DNA of 64,000 nt from Pedobacter panaciterrae (GTDB lineage: Bacteria > Bacteroidota > Bacteroidia > Sphingobacteriales > Sphingobacteriaceae), in the NCBI RefSeq assembly GCF_013204795.1, contig NZ_JABMKW010000018.1, positions 434,001 to 498,000 of the forward strand. Direction: 5' to 3'. A program made the position numbers and the translations under genes. How positions within the stretch are numbered: position 1 is the stretch's first letter; each line of letters opens with the position of its first letter. The notes under the pieces were generated by a model. The model did not search any database, was not told the DNA's origin, and saw nothing but the letters and a program-made list of their open reading frames with translations. Positions 17,731 to 25,685 of this stretch are shown here, piece by piece.

Positions 17731-18354
17731 TCAATCGACACTTAAGCCGAGCTGTTCCAGTTTTATTTTGGTGTCTTCATAGTCTGTATGGCAGATTCCG
17801 GTTAACCCCAGCCCCTCCGCTATCTGCACAAAAAGCATCCTGTCATCTATATATATACTTGTTTCGACATCACTTTGAGAAATGTCTATAGCAACCTTAA
17901 AGATATCTGCATCCGGCTTTCTGAAATGGACAAAACTTGAAGAGATGAAAAAATCAACAAATTCATTTAGTTTGAAAGTACTGATCCGATACTGATTAAG
18001 CTCTCTCCCTTCGTTACTGATCACTGCCACCTTTAAGTTATACTTCTTCTTTAGATCGCATATCAGTTTAATCATATCAGGATATGGAAGAGATTTACTG
18101 ACCATAAATTCTTTAAAATCGTCCTTAGAATAATCCCGGTCTTCATAAAACACAAGCCTATCCAAGTACTCATCAAGCGTAATTTTTCCAACCTCGTAAG
18201 TATCAAAGGTGAGGTGATGTCTTTCTTCTACCTCTATAAGATCCAGATTAAATAGTTGCGCTGCTTCGGCCCTTGCCTTCCGGTCCCAGCCGTTAGTGAG
18301 TAATACCCCACCTATATCAGTAAAAAGTGTAGTGATTTTTTTGTTCTGAATCAT
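17731..18354 (-). CDS. HAD family hydrolase (YihX-like)
   Basis: 207 residues with the HAD motifs in order: motif I FTDIGGVLL (nucleophile Asp, but Gly at the +2 position where most phosphatases have Asp), motif II VISNEG, the motif III lysine in FRKPDADIF and motif IV YIDDR. The cap region between motifs I and II is helical, as in subfamily I. The DxG form of motif I also occurs in YihX-like sugar-phosphate phosphatases. Substrate unknown. It starts 10 bases after the stop of the O-methyltransferase gene and likely shares its transcript. Confidence 0.87.
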   Translation of the reverse strand: MIQNKKITTLFTDIGGVLLTNGWDRKARAEAAQLFNLDLIEVEERHHLTFDTYEVGKITLDEYLDRLVFYEDRDYSKDDFKEFMVSKSLPYPDMIKLICDLKKKYNLKVAVISNEGRELNQYRISTFKLNEFVDFFISSSFVHFRKPDADIFKVAIDISQSDVETSIYIDDRMLFVQIAEGLGLTGICHTDYEDTKIKLEQLGLSVD

Positions 18355-18364
18355 CGTGAATTAT

Positions 18365-19030
18365 TTATTTTACTACGGCAATAGCCATACCATCGTATTC
18401 TTTAACGCCAACTGTTTGAAGTATAGTTGCAGTGACATTTTTATTGGAAGCTAACAATTTATTGAAACGCTGCACACCTATAACCCTATCATCTGTACTA
18501 TTCTCATCAAGTACTTTACCTTCCCGGATCACATTATCGCAAATGATAACCGTTCCCGGATGAGATAGGCTTAATGCCATTTCAAAATACTCAGTATAAG
18601 GTGGCTTGTCTGCATCAATAAATATAAGATCAAAAGGTTCTTCTTTGGCTTCCTTTATTTCCAGCATAATGTCCATCGCCTTACCTACTCTTATGTCAAC
18701 TTTATCCAGGAGTCCGGCATTTTTAATGTTCTGCTTTGCAACATTTGCATGACGGGGATCAAATTCGATTGTAACAATCTTACCATCTTCGGGAAGTGAT
18801 CTTGCCAGCCATATTGTGCTATAGCCAGCAAGCGTGCCCAGCTCAAGCACTCTTTTTGCATTACACATAAGTGCAATAACCTGCAAAAACTTACCCTGGT
18901 TTGCTGTAACGCTGATCTGAGGCATTTCTGCGGTGTCTAAAGATTTTATTGTCTCCTGAAGAACTTCGTCTTCCGGTGCCAACATCTGACTGATGTAATG
19001 GTCTACTTTACCAAATATTTCCTGATCCAT
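18365..19030 (-). CDS. class I SAM-dependent O-methyltransferase (COMT/CCoAMT type)
   Basis: 221 residues from the ATG at 19030 (MDQEIFGKVDHYI); earlier in-frame ATGs add a tail without family similarity. SAM-binding motif I is RVLELGTLAGYSTIWLA, then VTIEFDPRHANVA, and the metal-binding region LIFIDADKPPYTEYF with VIICDNVIREGKV. This is the metal-dependent caffeoyl-CoA/catechol O-methyltransferase family; bacterial members act on small catechols or related compounds. Cytoplasmic. First gene of a two-gene minus-strand unit with the HAD hydrolase. Confidence 0.9.
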   Translation of the reverse strand: MDQEIFGKVDHYISQMLAPEDEVLQETIKSLDTAEMPQISVTANQGKFLQVIALMCNAKRVLELGTLAGYSTIWLARSLPEDGKIVTIEFDPRHANVAKQNIKNAGLLDKVDIRVGKAMDIMLEIKEAKEEPFDLIFIDADKPPYTEYFEMALSLSHPGTVIICDNVIREGKVLDENSTDDRVIGVQRFNKLLASNKNVTATILQTVGVKEYDGMAIAVVK

Positions 19031-19096
19031 ATACAAATATAAAATTCGCGGCGGCATGTACAATGACAAACCGGGGAGTAATCTTTTCGAAATTTA

Positions 19097-19104
19097 TATA
19101 TTTG
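19097..19104 (+). promoter_or_regulatory. -7 box for the GH92 gene
   Basis: TATATTTG fits the Bacteroidota -7 consensus TAnnTTTG and lies 28 bases before the GH92 ATG, predicting a short leader. No good -33 TTG is visible. Confidence 0.4.
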
Positions 19105-19131
19105 GTAAACAACACAAATGTTTAAATTAAA

Positions 19132-21306
19132 ATGAAACTCAGAATTAAAAACCTAAGCTTAATGCTGATCGTTCTGCTTGCATCTTTTAATGTAAGTAAG
19201 GGCCAGAAAACAAAAAGTTTTACCAAGTATGTAAATACGTTTATCGGTACTGCACCACTTACCGATTCAGCGATCCTTGGTTATAACCTACCTAAAGGAT
19301 GGAGATCGTGGGCAGGACTTACCTTTCCAGGCAGTTCGATGCCTAATGCCATGGTACAACTTAGCCCCATTACAGAATACGGATCGGGCGCCGGATATGA
19401 ATATGAAGACAACATGATTTATGGCTTTACCCATACCAATAAAGGCCACTGGAATCTTTGCAATATCCCTATCCTTCCTGTTTCAGGAAAATCAACAACT
19501 CCAGATCAGGATGGCAAGTTCGGTTCCCACTTTTCTCATAAAAAAGAAAGTTCAGCACCAGGCTTTTATCAGGTATACCTGGATGATTACGATGTTAATG
19601 TAAGCCTTACTTCTACATTAAGATCCGGCTATCATAAATATGAATATAAAAACAAAACCGGTCGCAAAATCCTGTTTGACCTTGGCAAAGCAAACAACAG
19701 AGTAGGAAATTGGAAAATTGAACAGATAGGAAATACAGATTTGCAAGGGTTTCAAAACGTTGGTGAGGTAATTTATTTCTACGCCAAACTGAACAATAAT
19801 ATCGAAAAGCTGGAAAAACAGGAAGAAGGTTCAAGAAAAGGCTTTGCTATGGTTCACCTGGCAGATGGTGGCAAAGAACCTGTTGAACTTAAAATAGGTT
19901 TGTCTTTTGTAAGTACTGAAAATGCTAAAGAAAACCTTGAAAAAGAAATTGGAACTAAATCGTTTAATCAAATCCGTAACGAAGGGACCCAAACGTGGGA
20001 AACTATATTATCATCTATTCAGGTAAAAGGTGGAACTGAAAAGCAAAAACAAATGCTTTACTCTTCTTTGTACAGATCTTTGCTATGGCCTGCATTACGA
20101 AGCGATGTAAATGGAGAATATACAGATGCAAAAAAGAAACCAGGAAAAGCAGACTTTAACTACTACACAGAACCATCCTTATGGGACACATATCGCAATA
20201 AAGATGTGCTTTTAGGGTTGATTTCTCCTAAGGTTGCACTCGATGTAATCAAATCAATGAAGGATGTTGGCGATAAAACCGGATTTATCCCTACGTTTTT
20301 CCATGGTGATCATGGCGCTTCATCCATTGTTGGGGCATACCTGAGAGGAATTGACAATTTCGATGTAGAAGGCACTTATAAGCTGCTTTTAAGAAACGCA
20401 AATGTATCGCCAGGTGCACGGCCTCATTTGGAGGAGTATATTCAAAAAGGATATATTTCGGATCCTGACATTGCTAATCCGCATGTAGAAACTAAAGCCA
20501 ATGCAGGGGTATCAAAAACCCTGGAATATTCGTACGATGATTATTCGCTTGCGCAAATGGCGAAGAAGCTTGGAGATACAACCAATTACAGGATCTTAAT
20601 GGCCAGATCAAAAAACTTTAAAAACATGTTTGATCCCTCCACACGTTTCATGAGGGGCAGATTGCCAAATGGCGATTGGATTAAGAATTTTAATCCTCAG
20701 TATCCATACTATGAGTATATGTACAGAGAAGCTAATGCCTGGCAGGTATCTTTCTTTGCTCCTCATGATATCCCGGGATTAATTGAATTGTATGGCGGAC
20801 CAGTGGGTTTTGAATCAAAACTTGATTCATTGTTTACAGTACCTTGGAACCCTAAGTACATCGCCCGAAATGTAGAAACAATGATCGGTCAGTACTGTCA
20901 TGGCAATCAGCCAGATCATGAAGCTCCTTTTGCCTATCACTTTATAGGCAAGCCGGAAAAATCACAGAAAATCATCGACAAAATACTGAACGAGCTGTAT
21001 GGAATTGGCCCTGAAGGCCTGGCACTTTCCGGAATGGATGATGCCGGAGAAATGTCTGCATGGTATGTGTTGAGCTCATTAGGTTTGTACACATTTTCGG
21101 CAACAGACCCGGAATACCTTGTAACAGCCCCTCTCTTTGATGAAGTAATTTGGAAAACAAACACCAACAAAACATTAACCATCAAAAAACCAGGTAAAGG
21201 ACGAGGAATTACTGTTATAAAAGTTAACGGAGTAGAGAACAAAGGTTACTTTGTATCTCATGACCTGTTTAAGAACGGCGGCAATCTAGAAATCATCACA
21301 AAATAA
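19132..21306 (+). CDS. GH92 family exo-alpha-mannosidase-like enzyme, catalytic Glu replaced by Gln
   Basis: 724 residues: signal peptide (1-24), the N-terminal beta-sandwich beginning YVNTFIGTA, and the (alpha/alpha)6 domain with GFIPTFFHGDHGASSIVGAYLRG, CHGNQPDH and GMDDAGEMSAWYVLSSLGLY (D636/D637 at the base-catalyst site). GH92 enzymes are calcium-dependent exo-acting alpha-mannosidases, usually periplasmic. In typical members the motif is GNE-P-S-H, with the Glu as general acid; here it is GNQ (Q593). I recall a GH92 with Gln at this place that splits mannose-1-phospho-6-mannose diesters, which need no acid. The call of family is firm; the altered specificity is inference. Confidence 0.92.
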   Translation: MKLRIKNLSLMLIVLLASFNVSKGQKTKSFTKYVNTFIGTAPLTDSAILGYNLPKGWRSWAGLTFPGSSMPNAMVQLSPITEYGSGAGYEYEDNMIYGFTHTNKGHWNLCNIPILPVSGKSTTPDQDGKFGSHFSHKKESSAPGFYQVYLDDYDVNVSLTSTLRSGYHKYEYKNKTGRKILFDLGKANNRVGNWKIEQIGNTDLQGFQNVGEVIYFYAKLNNNIEKLEKQEEGSRKGFAMVHLADGGKEPVELKIGLSFVSTENAKENLEKEIGTKSFNQIRNEGTQTWETILSSIQVKGGTEKQKQMLYSSLYRSLLWPALRSDVNGEYTDAKKKPGKADFNYYTEPSLWDTYRNKDVLLGLISPKVALDVIKSMKDVGDKTGFIPTFFHGDHGASSIVGAYLRGIDNFDVEGTYKLLLRNANVSPGARPHLEEYIQKGYISDPDIANPHVETKANAGVSKTLEYSYDDYSLAQMAKKLGDTTNYRILMARSKNFKNMFDPSTRFMRGRLPNGDWIKNFNPQYPYYEYMYREANAWQVSFFAPHDIPGLIELYGGPVGFESKLDSLFTVPWNPKYIARNVETMIGQYCHGNQPDHEAPFAYHFIGKPEKSQKIIDKILNELYGIGPEGLALSGMDDAGEMSAWYVLSSLGLYTFSATDPEYLVTAPLFDEVIWKTNTNKTLTIKKPGKGRGITVIKVNGVENKGYFVSHDLFKNGGNLEIITK

Positions 21307-21311
21307 TGAGC

Positions 21312-21356
21312 ATTCTGGCTAGCTTTTGTAACAAATATGCAAAAGCTAGCCAGAAT
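21312..21356 (+). terminator. long-stem terminator after the GH92 gene
   Basis: A perfect 17-bp inverted repeat (21312-21328 with 21340-21356, core TGGCTAGC / GCTAGCCA) with an 11-base loop, followed by TTATAGTTTTT. It lies 6 bases after the stop. Confidence 0.88.
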
Positions 21357-21439
21357 TTATAGTTTTTAGCCCTGCATACAGGCAACAAGATTTTAATTCC
21401 GGCTTTTTTGTAATAGATTTAGGGACTTAACTAAATTTT

Positions 21440-24166
21440 ATGAAGAAAATTCTGCTTAGCCTGGCTCTGGTTTTCTCTGTTACGCTCCTGTTTGCCCAGC
21501 AAACTTATCCGGTTAACGGCTCATACGACATCAGACAAGGCACTTACGCTTTCACCAATGCTAATATTGTAGTTAGTGCAAATCAAATTATCCCTAATGG
21601 CACATTACTAATTAAAGGGCAAACCATTCAATCTGTAGGAACTGCCACCTCAATCCCTAAAGGATATGTAGTGATCGATTTAAAGGGAAAATTCATATAC
21701 CCTTCTCTTATTGATGCCTTTACCTCATATGGATTACCTGAAGCCAACCGTGTTTCCGGTCCGCGTCAATCTATATTTACCTCTACAAAAAAAGGTGCTT
21801 ATGGCTGGAATGAGGCAATAAGACCCGAAACAAAAGCAAACACCTTTTTTGCTGCGGACAGTAAGAAAGCTGATGATTTGCGTAAAGCAGGCTTTGGAAC
21901 GGTAAACGCAATTAGCAGAGACGGTATTGCCCGCGGAACATCTCTTGCAGTAACACTAAGTGATGAAAAAGAAAACAGCACCATACTTAATCCACAATCG
22001 GCAGCGAATTACTCTTTCAGCAAAGGATCTTCGCAAAATGATTATCCAACTTCTTTGATGGGTGCAATAGCCTTACTGCGTCAGACTTATTACGATGCAC
22101 AATGGTATGGCAAACAAAAAGAAGAATACAACATCTCCTTGGAAGAGTTTAACAAACAACAAAACATTCCTCAGATTTTTGAAGCAGAGGGATGGCAAAA
22201 TGTACTAAGGGCCAGCAAAATTGCACAGGAATTTGGCAAACAGTACATCATAAAATCTAATGGTGATGAATACCAAAGAATCGAGGCTGTTAAAGCAACC
22301 GGGGCAAGTCTTATTATCCCCATTAATTTCATTAAAGCCTATGATGTTGAGGATACTGTTGAAAACAGGAATATAACGCTGGCGCAAATGAAAGCATGGG
22401 AAATGGCTCCTACCAATCCGGCAGCGCTGGAAAAAGCAGGAATTAAATTTTCACTTACCACTCAGGGCCTGGAAGCACCAAAAGATTTATGGACAAACAT
22501 ACGCACCGCTCTTGATAATGGGCTAACTCAAAAACAAGCGCTCTTATCACTTACTGAGATCCCTGCCGGGATGATTGGAATAGCGGATAAAGTAGGTACT
22601 CTTGAAAAGGGAAAACTGGCCAACTTTATTATTACATCGGACAGCCTCTTTAAAAAGGAAAATATAATAGAAGAGAATTGGGTGCAAGGCAAACGCTTTA
22701 TTCTGTTTAAAAAAGATGATGCTTTAAAAGACACGACAAACAAAGTGATTGCTAAAACCGCTGAACCAAAGAATAAAGATGCTGTAGGTTCATTAATTTT
22801 TCCATTTACCGCCTTTGGCAATACAACACCTTTAAAACAGGAAAGCGTTTTATTGAAAAATGCTACGGTATGGACAAATGAAAAAGAAGGTATTTTACAA
22901 AATGCCGATGTCCTTTTAGAAAACGGCAAAATCAAAGCTGTAGGCAAAAACCTAAATACCGGAAACGCCAAAGTAATTGACGCAACGGGTAAACATGTAA
23001 CACCTGGTATTATAGATGAACACTCCCATATTGCAGGTACCGGAGGTATCAATGAAGGTGCACAATCTGTATCTTCTGAAGTACGTGTGGCAGATATTAT
23101 CAATTCTGAAGATGTAAATATTTATCGTCAGCTAGCTGGCGGAGTTACTACTTCACAGATTCTACATGGCTCTGCAAACCCTATCGGTGGTCAGTCACAA
23201 TTGATTAAATTAAGATGGGGCAAGTTACCAGAAGAGTTAAAGTTTGCAGGGGCCGATGGTTTTATAAAATTTGCGCTTGGCGAGAATGTAAAACAGAGCA
23301 ACTTTGGCACCGGCGCACGATTCCCGGTTACCAGAATGGGCGTTGAACAGACCTTTGTAGATGAATTTACACGTGCAAAAGAATATAAATCAGAACTTGC
23401 CAAAAAGGGCAACACTGTTCGCAAGGATCTGGAGTTAGATGCCATAGTAGAGATTCTGGATAATAAACGCTTCATTACCTGTCACTCTTATGTACAGTCT
23501 GAAATCAATATGCTCATGCATGTTGCAGATAGCTTAGGTTTTAAGATTAATACTTTTACCCACATTCTTGAGGGTTATAAAGTAGCCGACAAAATGAAAG
23601 CCCGCGGTATCAACGCTTCTACATTTTCTGATTGGTGGGCTTATAAAATGGAGGTTGCCGAAGCGATTCCCTACAATGGAAAAATCATGCATAACGTAGG
23701 CATCACAACTGCATTTAACTCTGATGATGCTGAAATGGCCCGCAGATTAAATCAAGAAGCAGGGAAAGCTGTTTTATATGGTGGTGTACCCGAAGAGGAT
23801 GCCTTTAAATTTGTAACGCTAAACCCTGCAAAAATGCTGCACATTGACAATAAGGTAGGCAGCCTTAGGGTAGGTAAAGATGCTGATGTGGTAGTTTGGT
23901 CTGATAATCCGCTATCTATTTATGCCAAGGCCGAGAAGACTTTTGTAGATGGTGTTGCATACTGGGATATAGATCGTGATGCCCAGATCAGAAAAGAACA
24001 ACAATCGGAACGGGCGCGGTTAATTCAAAAAATGAAGGACAGCAAAGACAAAGGCAGCAAAACGCAACGCCCTAAAGCAGAGCAAAAGCACTTGTATGAT
24101 TGCGAAACATTGGAAGATTATTCTCTTGAACTTAATGAAATGGAAAGGACTCATGACCATGAATAA
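21440..24166 (+). CDS. secreted tandem-domain amidohydrolase, C-terminal half catalytic
   Basis: 908 residues with a signal peptide (MKKILLSLALVFSVTLLFAQ). Two amidohydrolase-superfamily modules follow. The N-terminal one (about 30-430) has the fold landmarks (LIKGQTIQSVGT, FIYPSLIDAF, GTLEKGKLANFII) but no HxH. The C-terminal one (about 475-860) keeps the metal ligands: HSH (H528/H530), CHS (H682), FTH (H708) and NSDD (D762), and ends GSLRVGKDADVVVWSDNPL. It resembles imidazolonepropionase-like exported amidohydrolases, of unknown substrate. The stop overlaps the next gene's ATG by 8 bases, so the two are translationally coupled. Confidence 0.9.
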   Translation: MKKILLSLALVFSVTLLFAQQTYPVNGSYDIRQGTYAFTNANIVVSANQIIPNGTLLIKGQTIQSVGTATSIPKGYVVIDLKGKFIYPSLIDAFTSYGLPEANRVSGPRQSIFTSTKKGAYGWNEAIRPETKANTFFAADSKKADDLRKAGFGTVNAISRDGIARGTSLAVTLSDEKENSTILNPQSAANYSFSKGSSQNDYPTSLMGAIALLRQTYYDAQWYGKQKEEYNISLEEFNKQQNIPQIFEAEGWQNVLRASKIAQEFGKQYIIKSNGDEYQRIEAVKATGASLIIPINFIKAYDVEDTVENRNITLAQMKAWEMAPTNPAALEKAGIKFSLTTQGLEAPKDLWTNIRTALDNGLTQKQALLSLTEIPAGMIGIADKVGTLEKGKLANFIITSDSLFKKENIIEENWVQGKRFILFKKDDALKDTTNKVIAKTAEPKNKDAVGSLIFPFTAFGNTTPLKQESVLLKNATVWTNEKEGILQNADVLLENGKIKAVGKNLNTGNAKVIDATGKHVTPGIIDEHSHIAGTGGINEGAQSVSSEVRVADIINSEDVNIYRQLAGGVTTSQILHGSANPIGGQSQLIKLRWGKLPEELKFAGADGFIKFALGENVKQSNFGTGARFPVTRMGVEQTFVDEFTRAKEYKSELAKKGNTVRKDLELDAIVEILDNKRFITCHSYVQSEINMLMHVADSLGFKINTFTHILEGYKVADKMKARGINASTFSDWWAYKMEVAEAIPYNGKIMHNVGITTAFNSDDAEMARRLNQEAGKAVLYGGVPEEDAFKFVTLNPAKMLHIDNKVGSLRVGKDADVVVWSDNPLSIYAKAEKTFVDGVAYWDIDRDAQIRKEQQSERARLIQKMKDSKDKGSKTQRPKAEQKHLYDCETLEDYSLELNEMERTHDHE

Positions 24167-25466
24167 ATACATTTTAACGCTATTGATGTTGCCTTTGGGA
24201 TTAAGCAGCTTTGCACAAGCCAACATTTCACCGGCAAAACCTCAGGATAAAAAGACCATTGTGATGGGTGCGAAGCTTCATGTAGGCAATGGAAAGGTTA
24301 TTGAAAATAGCTACCTCATTTTTGATAAAGGAAAAATTACAGGCGTAGGAGATGCAACAGTTGCCCGTATTGATATGACTGGCTCAACAGTAATCCACGC
24401 AAACGAAAAACACATCTATCCCGGGTTTATTGCTCCCACCACCAATCTTGGGTTAATTGAAATCAGTTCTGTTAAAGCTACGCTTGATTATAACGAGATT
24501 GGGGATTTCAACCCACACATCAGAGCTTTGGTGGCTTACAATACAGACTCTAAAGTACCTGCTACTGTAAGAAGTAACGGTGTACTAATGGCTCAGATAA
24601 CTCCACAGGGCGGCACAATATCCGGCAGCTCATCAGTAGTACAGCTCGACGCCTGGAACTGGGAAGATGCTGCTATCAAAAAAGATGATGCCATGCATTT
24701 GAACTGGCCTGTAACGCCAAAATTCAGGAACACTGGTAATAGACCTGTTGTTTCTGCCGATGTGCTTAAAGAACGTACACACAACCTTCTAAATGCCCTT
24801 GATCAGTTTTTTGCTGAGGCAAAAGCCTATGCCGAAACAGATAAACCTGCAGTAACAAATACAAGATTTGCAGCGATGAAACATTTGTTTGATGGCAGTC
24901 AGCGACTGTTTATTACCGCAGCAGGCGAGAAAGACATCATTGCAGCGGTTAAGTTTGCCAAAAAATACGGCATTACGTCTGTTATTGTAGGTGGCGATGA
25001 AGCTTATTTAATTACCAGTTTCTTAAAAGAAAACAACATAGCAATTATAGTAAATGAGCCCCATAACTTACCCGATTCTGATGATAGTGATGTAAATATG
25101 CCTTATAAGAATGCTGGGGTATTGGCCAATGCAGGACTCGATGTAGTGATGGGTATGCACAGTTATTGGCAGCTAAGGAATCTTCCTTTTATGGCTGGCA
25201 CTATTGCTGCCTGGGGTTTAGATAAAGAAAAAGCTTTACAGACCATTACATTAAACACTGCAAAAGTACTAGGAATAGATAAAACGGCTGGAAGTTTGGA
25301 AATTGGTAAAGATGCGACTTTCTTTATCTCCGCTGGTGACGCCCTTGATATGAAAACCAATAAAGTTGAGCAGGCATTTATTCAGGGCAGAGACATTAAT
25401 CTGGATAACCTCCACAAGCAGCTGGACAAAAAGTTTAGTGATAAATACAATGCTGGGAAGAAGTAG
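24159..25466 (+). CDS. secreted amidohydrolase-fold protein lacking the HxH metal motif
   Basis: 435 residues from the ATG at 24159, chosen because it gives a signal peptide (MNKYILTLLMLPLGLSSFAQA) and an 8-base overlap with the previous gene. It has the amidohydrolase landmarks (VMGAKLHVGNGKVIENSYLIFDKG, the YPGFIAPTTNLG entry to strand 1, and GSLEIGKDATFFIS near the end), but the HxH expected after YPGF is replaced by APTTN. It may still carry a partial metal site (MGMHSYW), or serve as an inactive partner of the protein encoded upstream. A REP-like hairpin follows 4 bases after its stop. Confidence 0.85.
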   Translation: MNKYILTLLMLPLGLSSFAQANISPAKPQDKKTIVMGAKLHVGNGKVIENSYLIFDKGKITGVGDATVARIDMTGSTVIHANEKHIYPGFIAPTTNLGLIEISSVKATLDYNEIGDFNPHIRALVAYNTDSKVPATVRSNGVLMAQITPQGGTISGSSSVVQLDAWNWEDAAIKKDDAMHLNWPVTPKFRNTGNRPVVSADVLKERTHNLLNALDQFFAEAKAYAETDKPAVTNTRFAAMKHLFDGSQRLFITAAGEKDIIAAVKFAKKYGITSVIVGGDEAYLITSFLKENNIAIIVNEPHNLPDSDDSDVNMPYKNAGVLANAGLDVVMGMHSYWQLRNLPFMAGTIAAWGLDKEKALQTITLNTAKVLGIDKTAGSLEIGKDATFFISAGDALDMKTNKVEQAFIQGRDINLDNLHKQLDKKFSDKYNAGKK

Positions 25467-25470
25467 CTCG

Positions 25471-25542
25471 TGTCGTCTCGACGTAGGAGAGATCTCTTGA
25501 ACTCTGGCATAATCAAGAGATCTCTCCTACGTCGAGATGACG
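25471..25542. repeat. REP-like hairpin, copy B (long form)
   Basis: A 30-bp inverted repeat, 25471-25500 against 25513-25542, matches at 28 of 30 positions around a 12-base loop. Each arm contains the TCTCGACGTAGGAGAGAT core shared with the other two copies. No T-run follows, so it is not a standard terminator. Confidence 0.85.
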
Positions 25543-25685
25543 AAAGCTTTAAACTCCTGTGATTGGTAATCTATTTCGTAGCATCATTAATATCCAAATC
25601 GTTGCAGAATTTCTTAATATAAATCTATTTCTGAGCTAATATTCCAACCCTAATTTCGTCATCAAAAATCAACCTACTAACTCAG

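Noticed and set aside
22528..23103. 191-residue open frame opposite the first amidohydrolase
   Set aside because: Fully antisense to a strong coding frame, no domain or signal seen.
25471..25542. 30-bp hairpin as terminator of the amidohydrolase operon
   Set aside because: No T-run on either side, and related palindromes occur at two other places, so it is better explained as a repeat.
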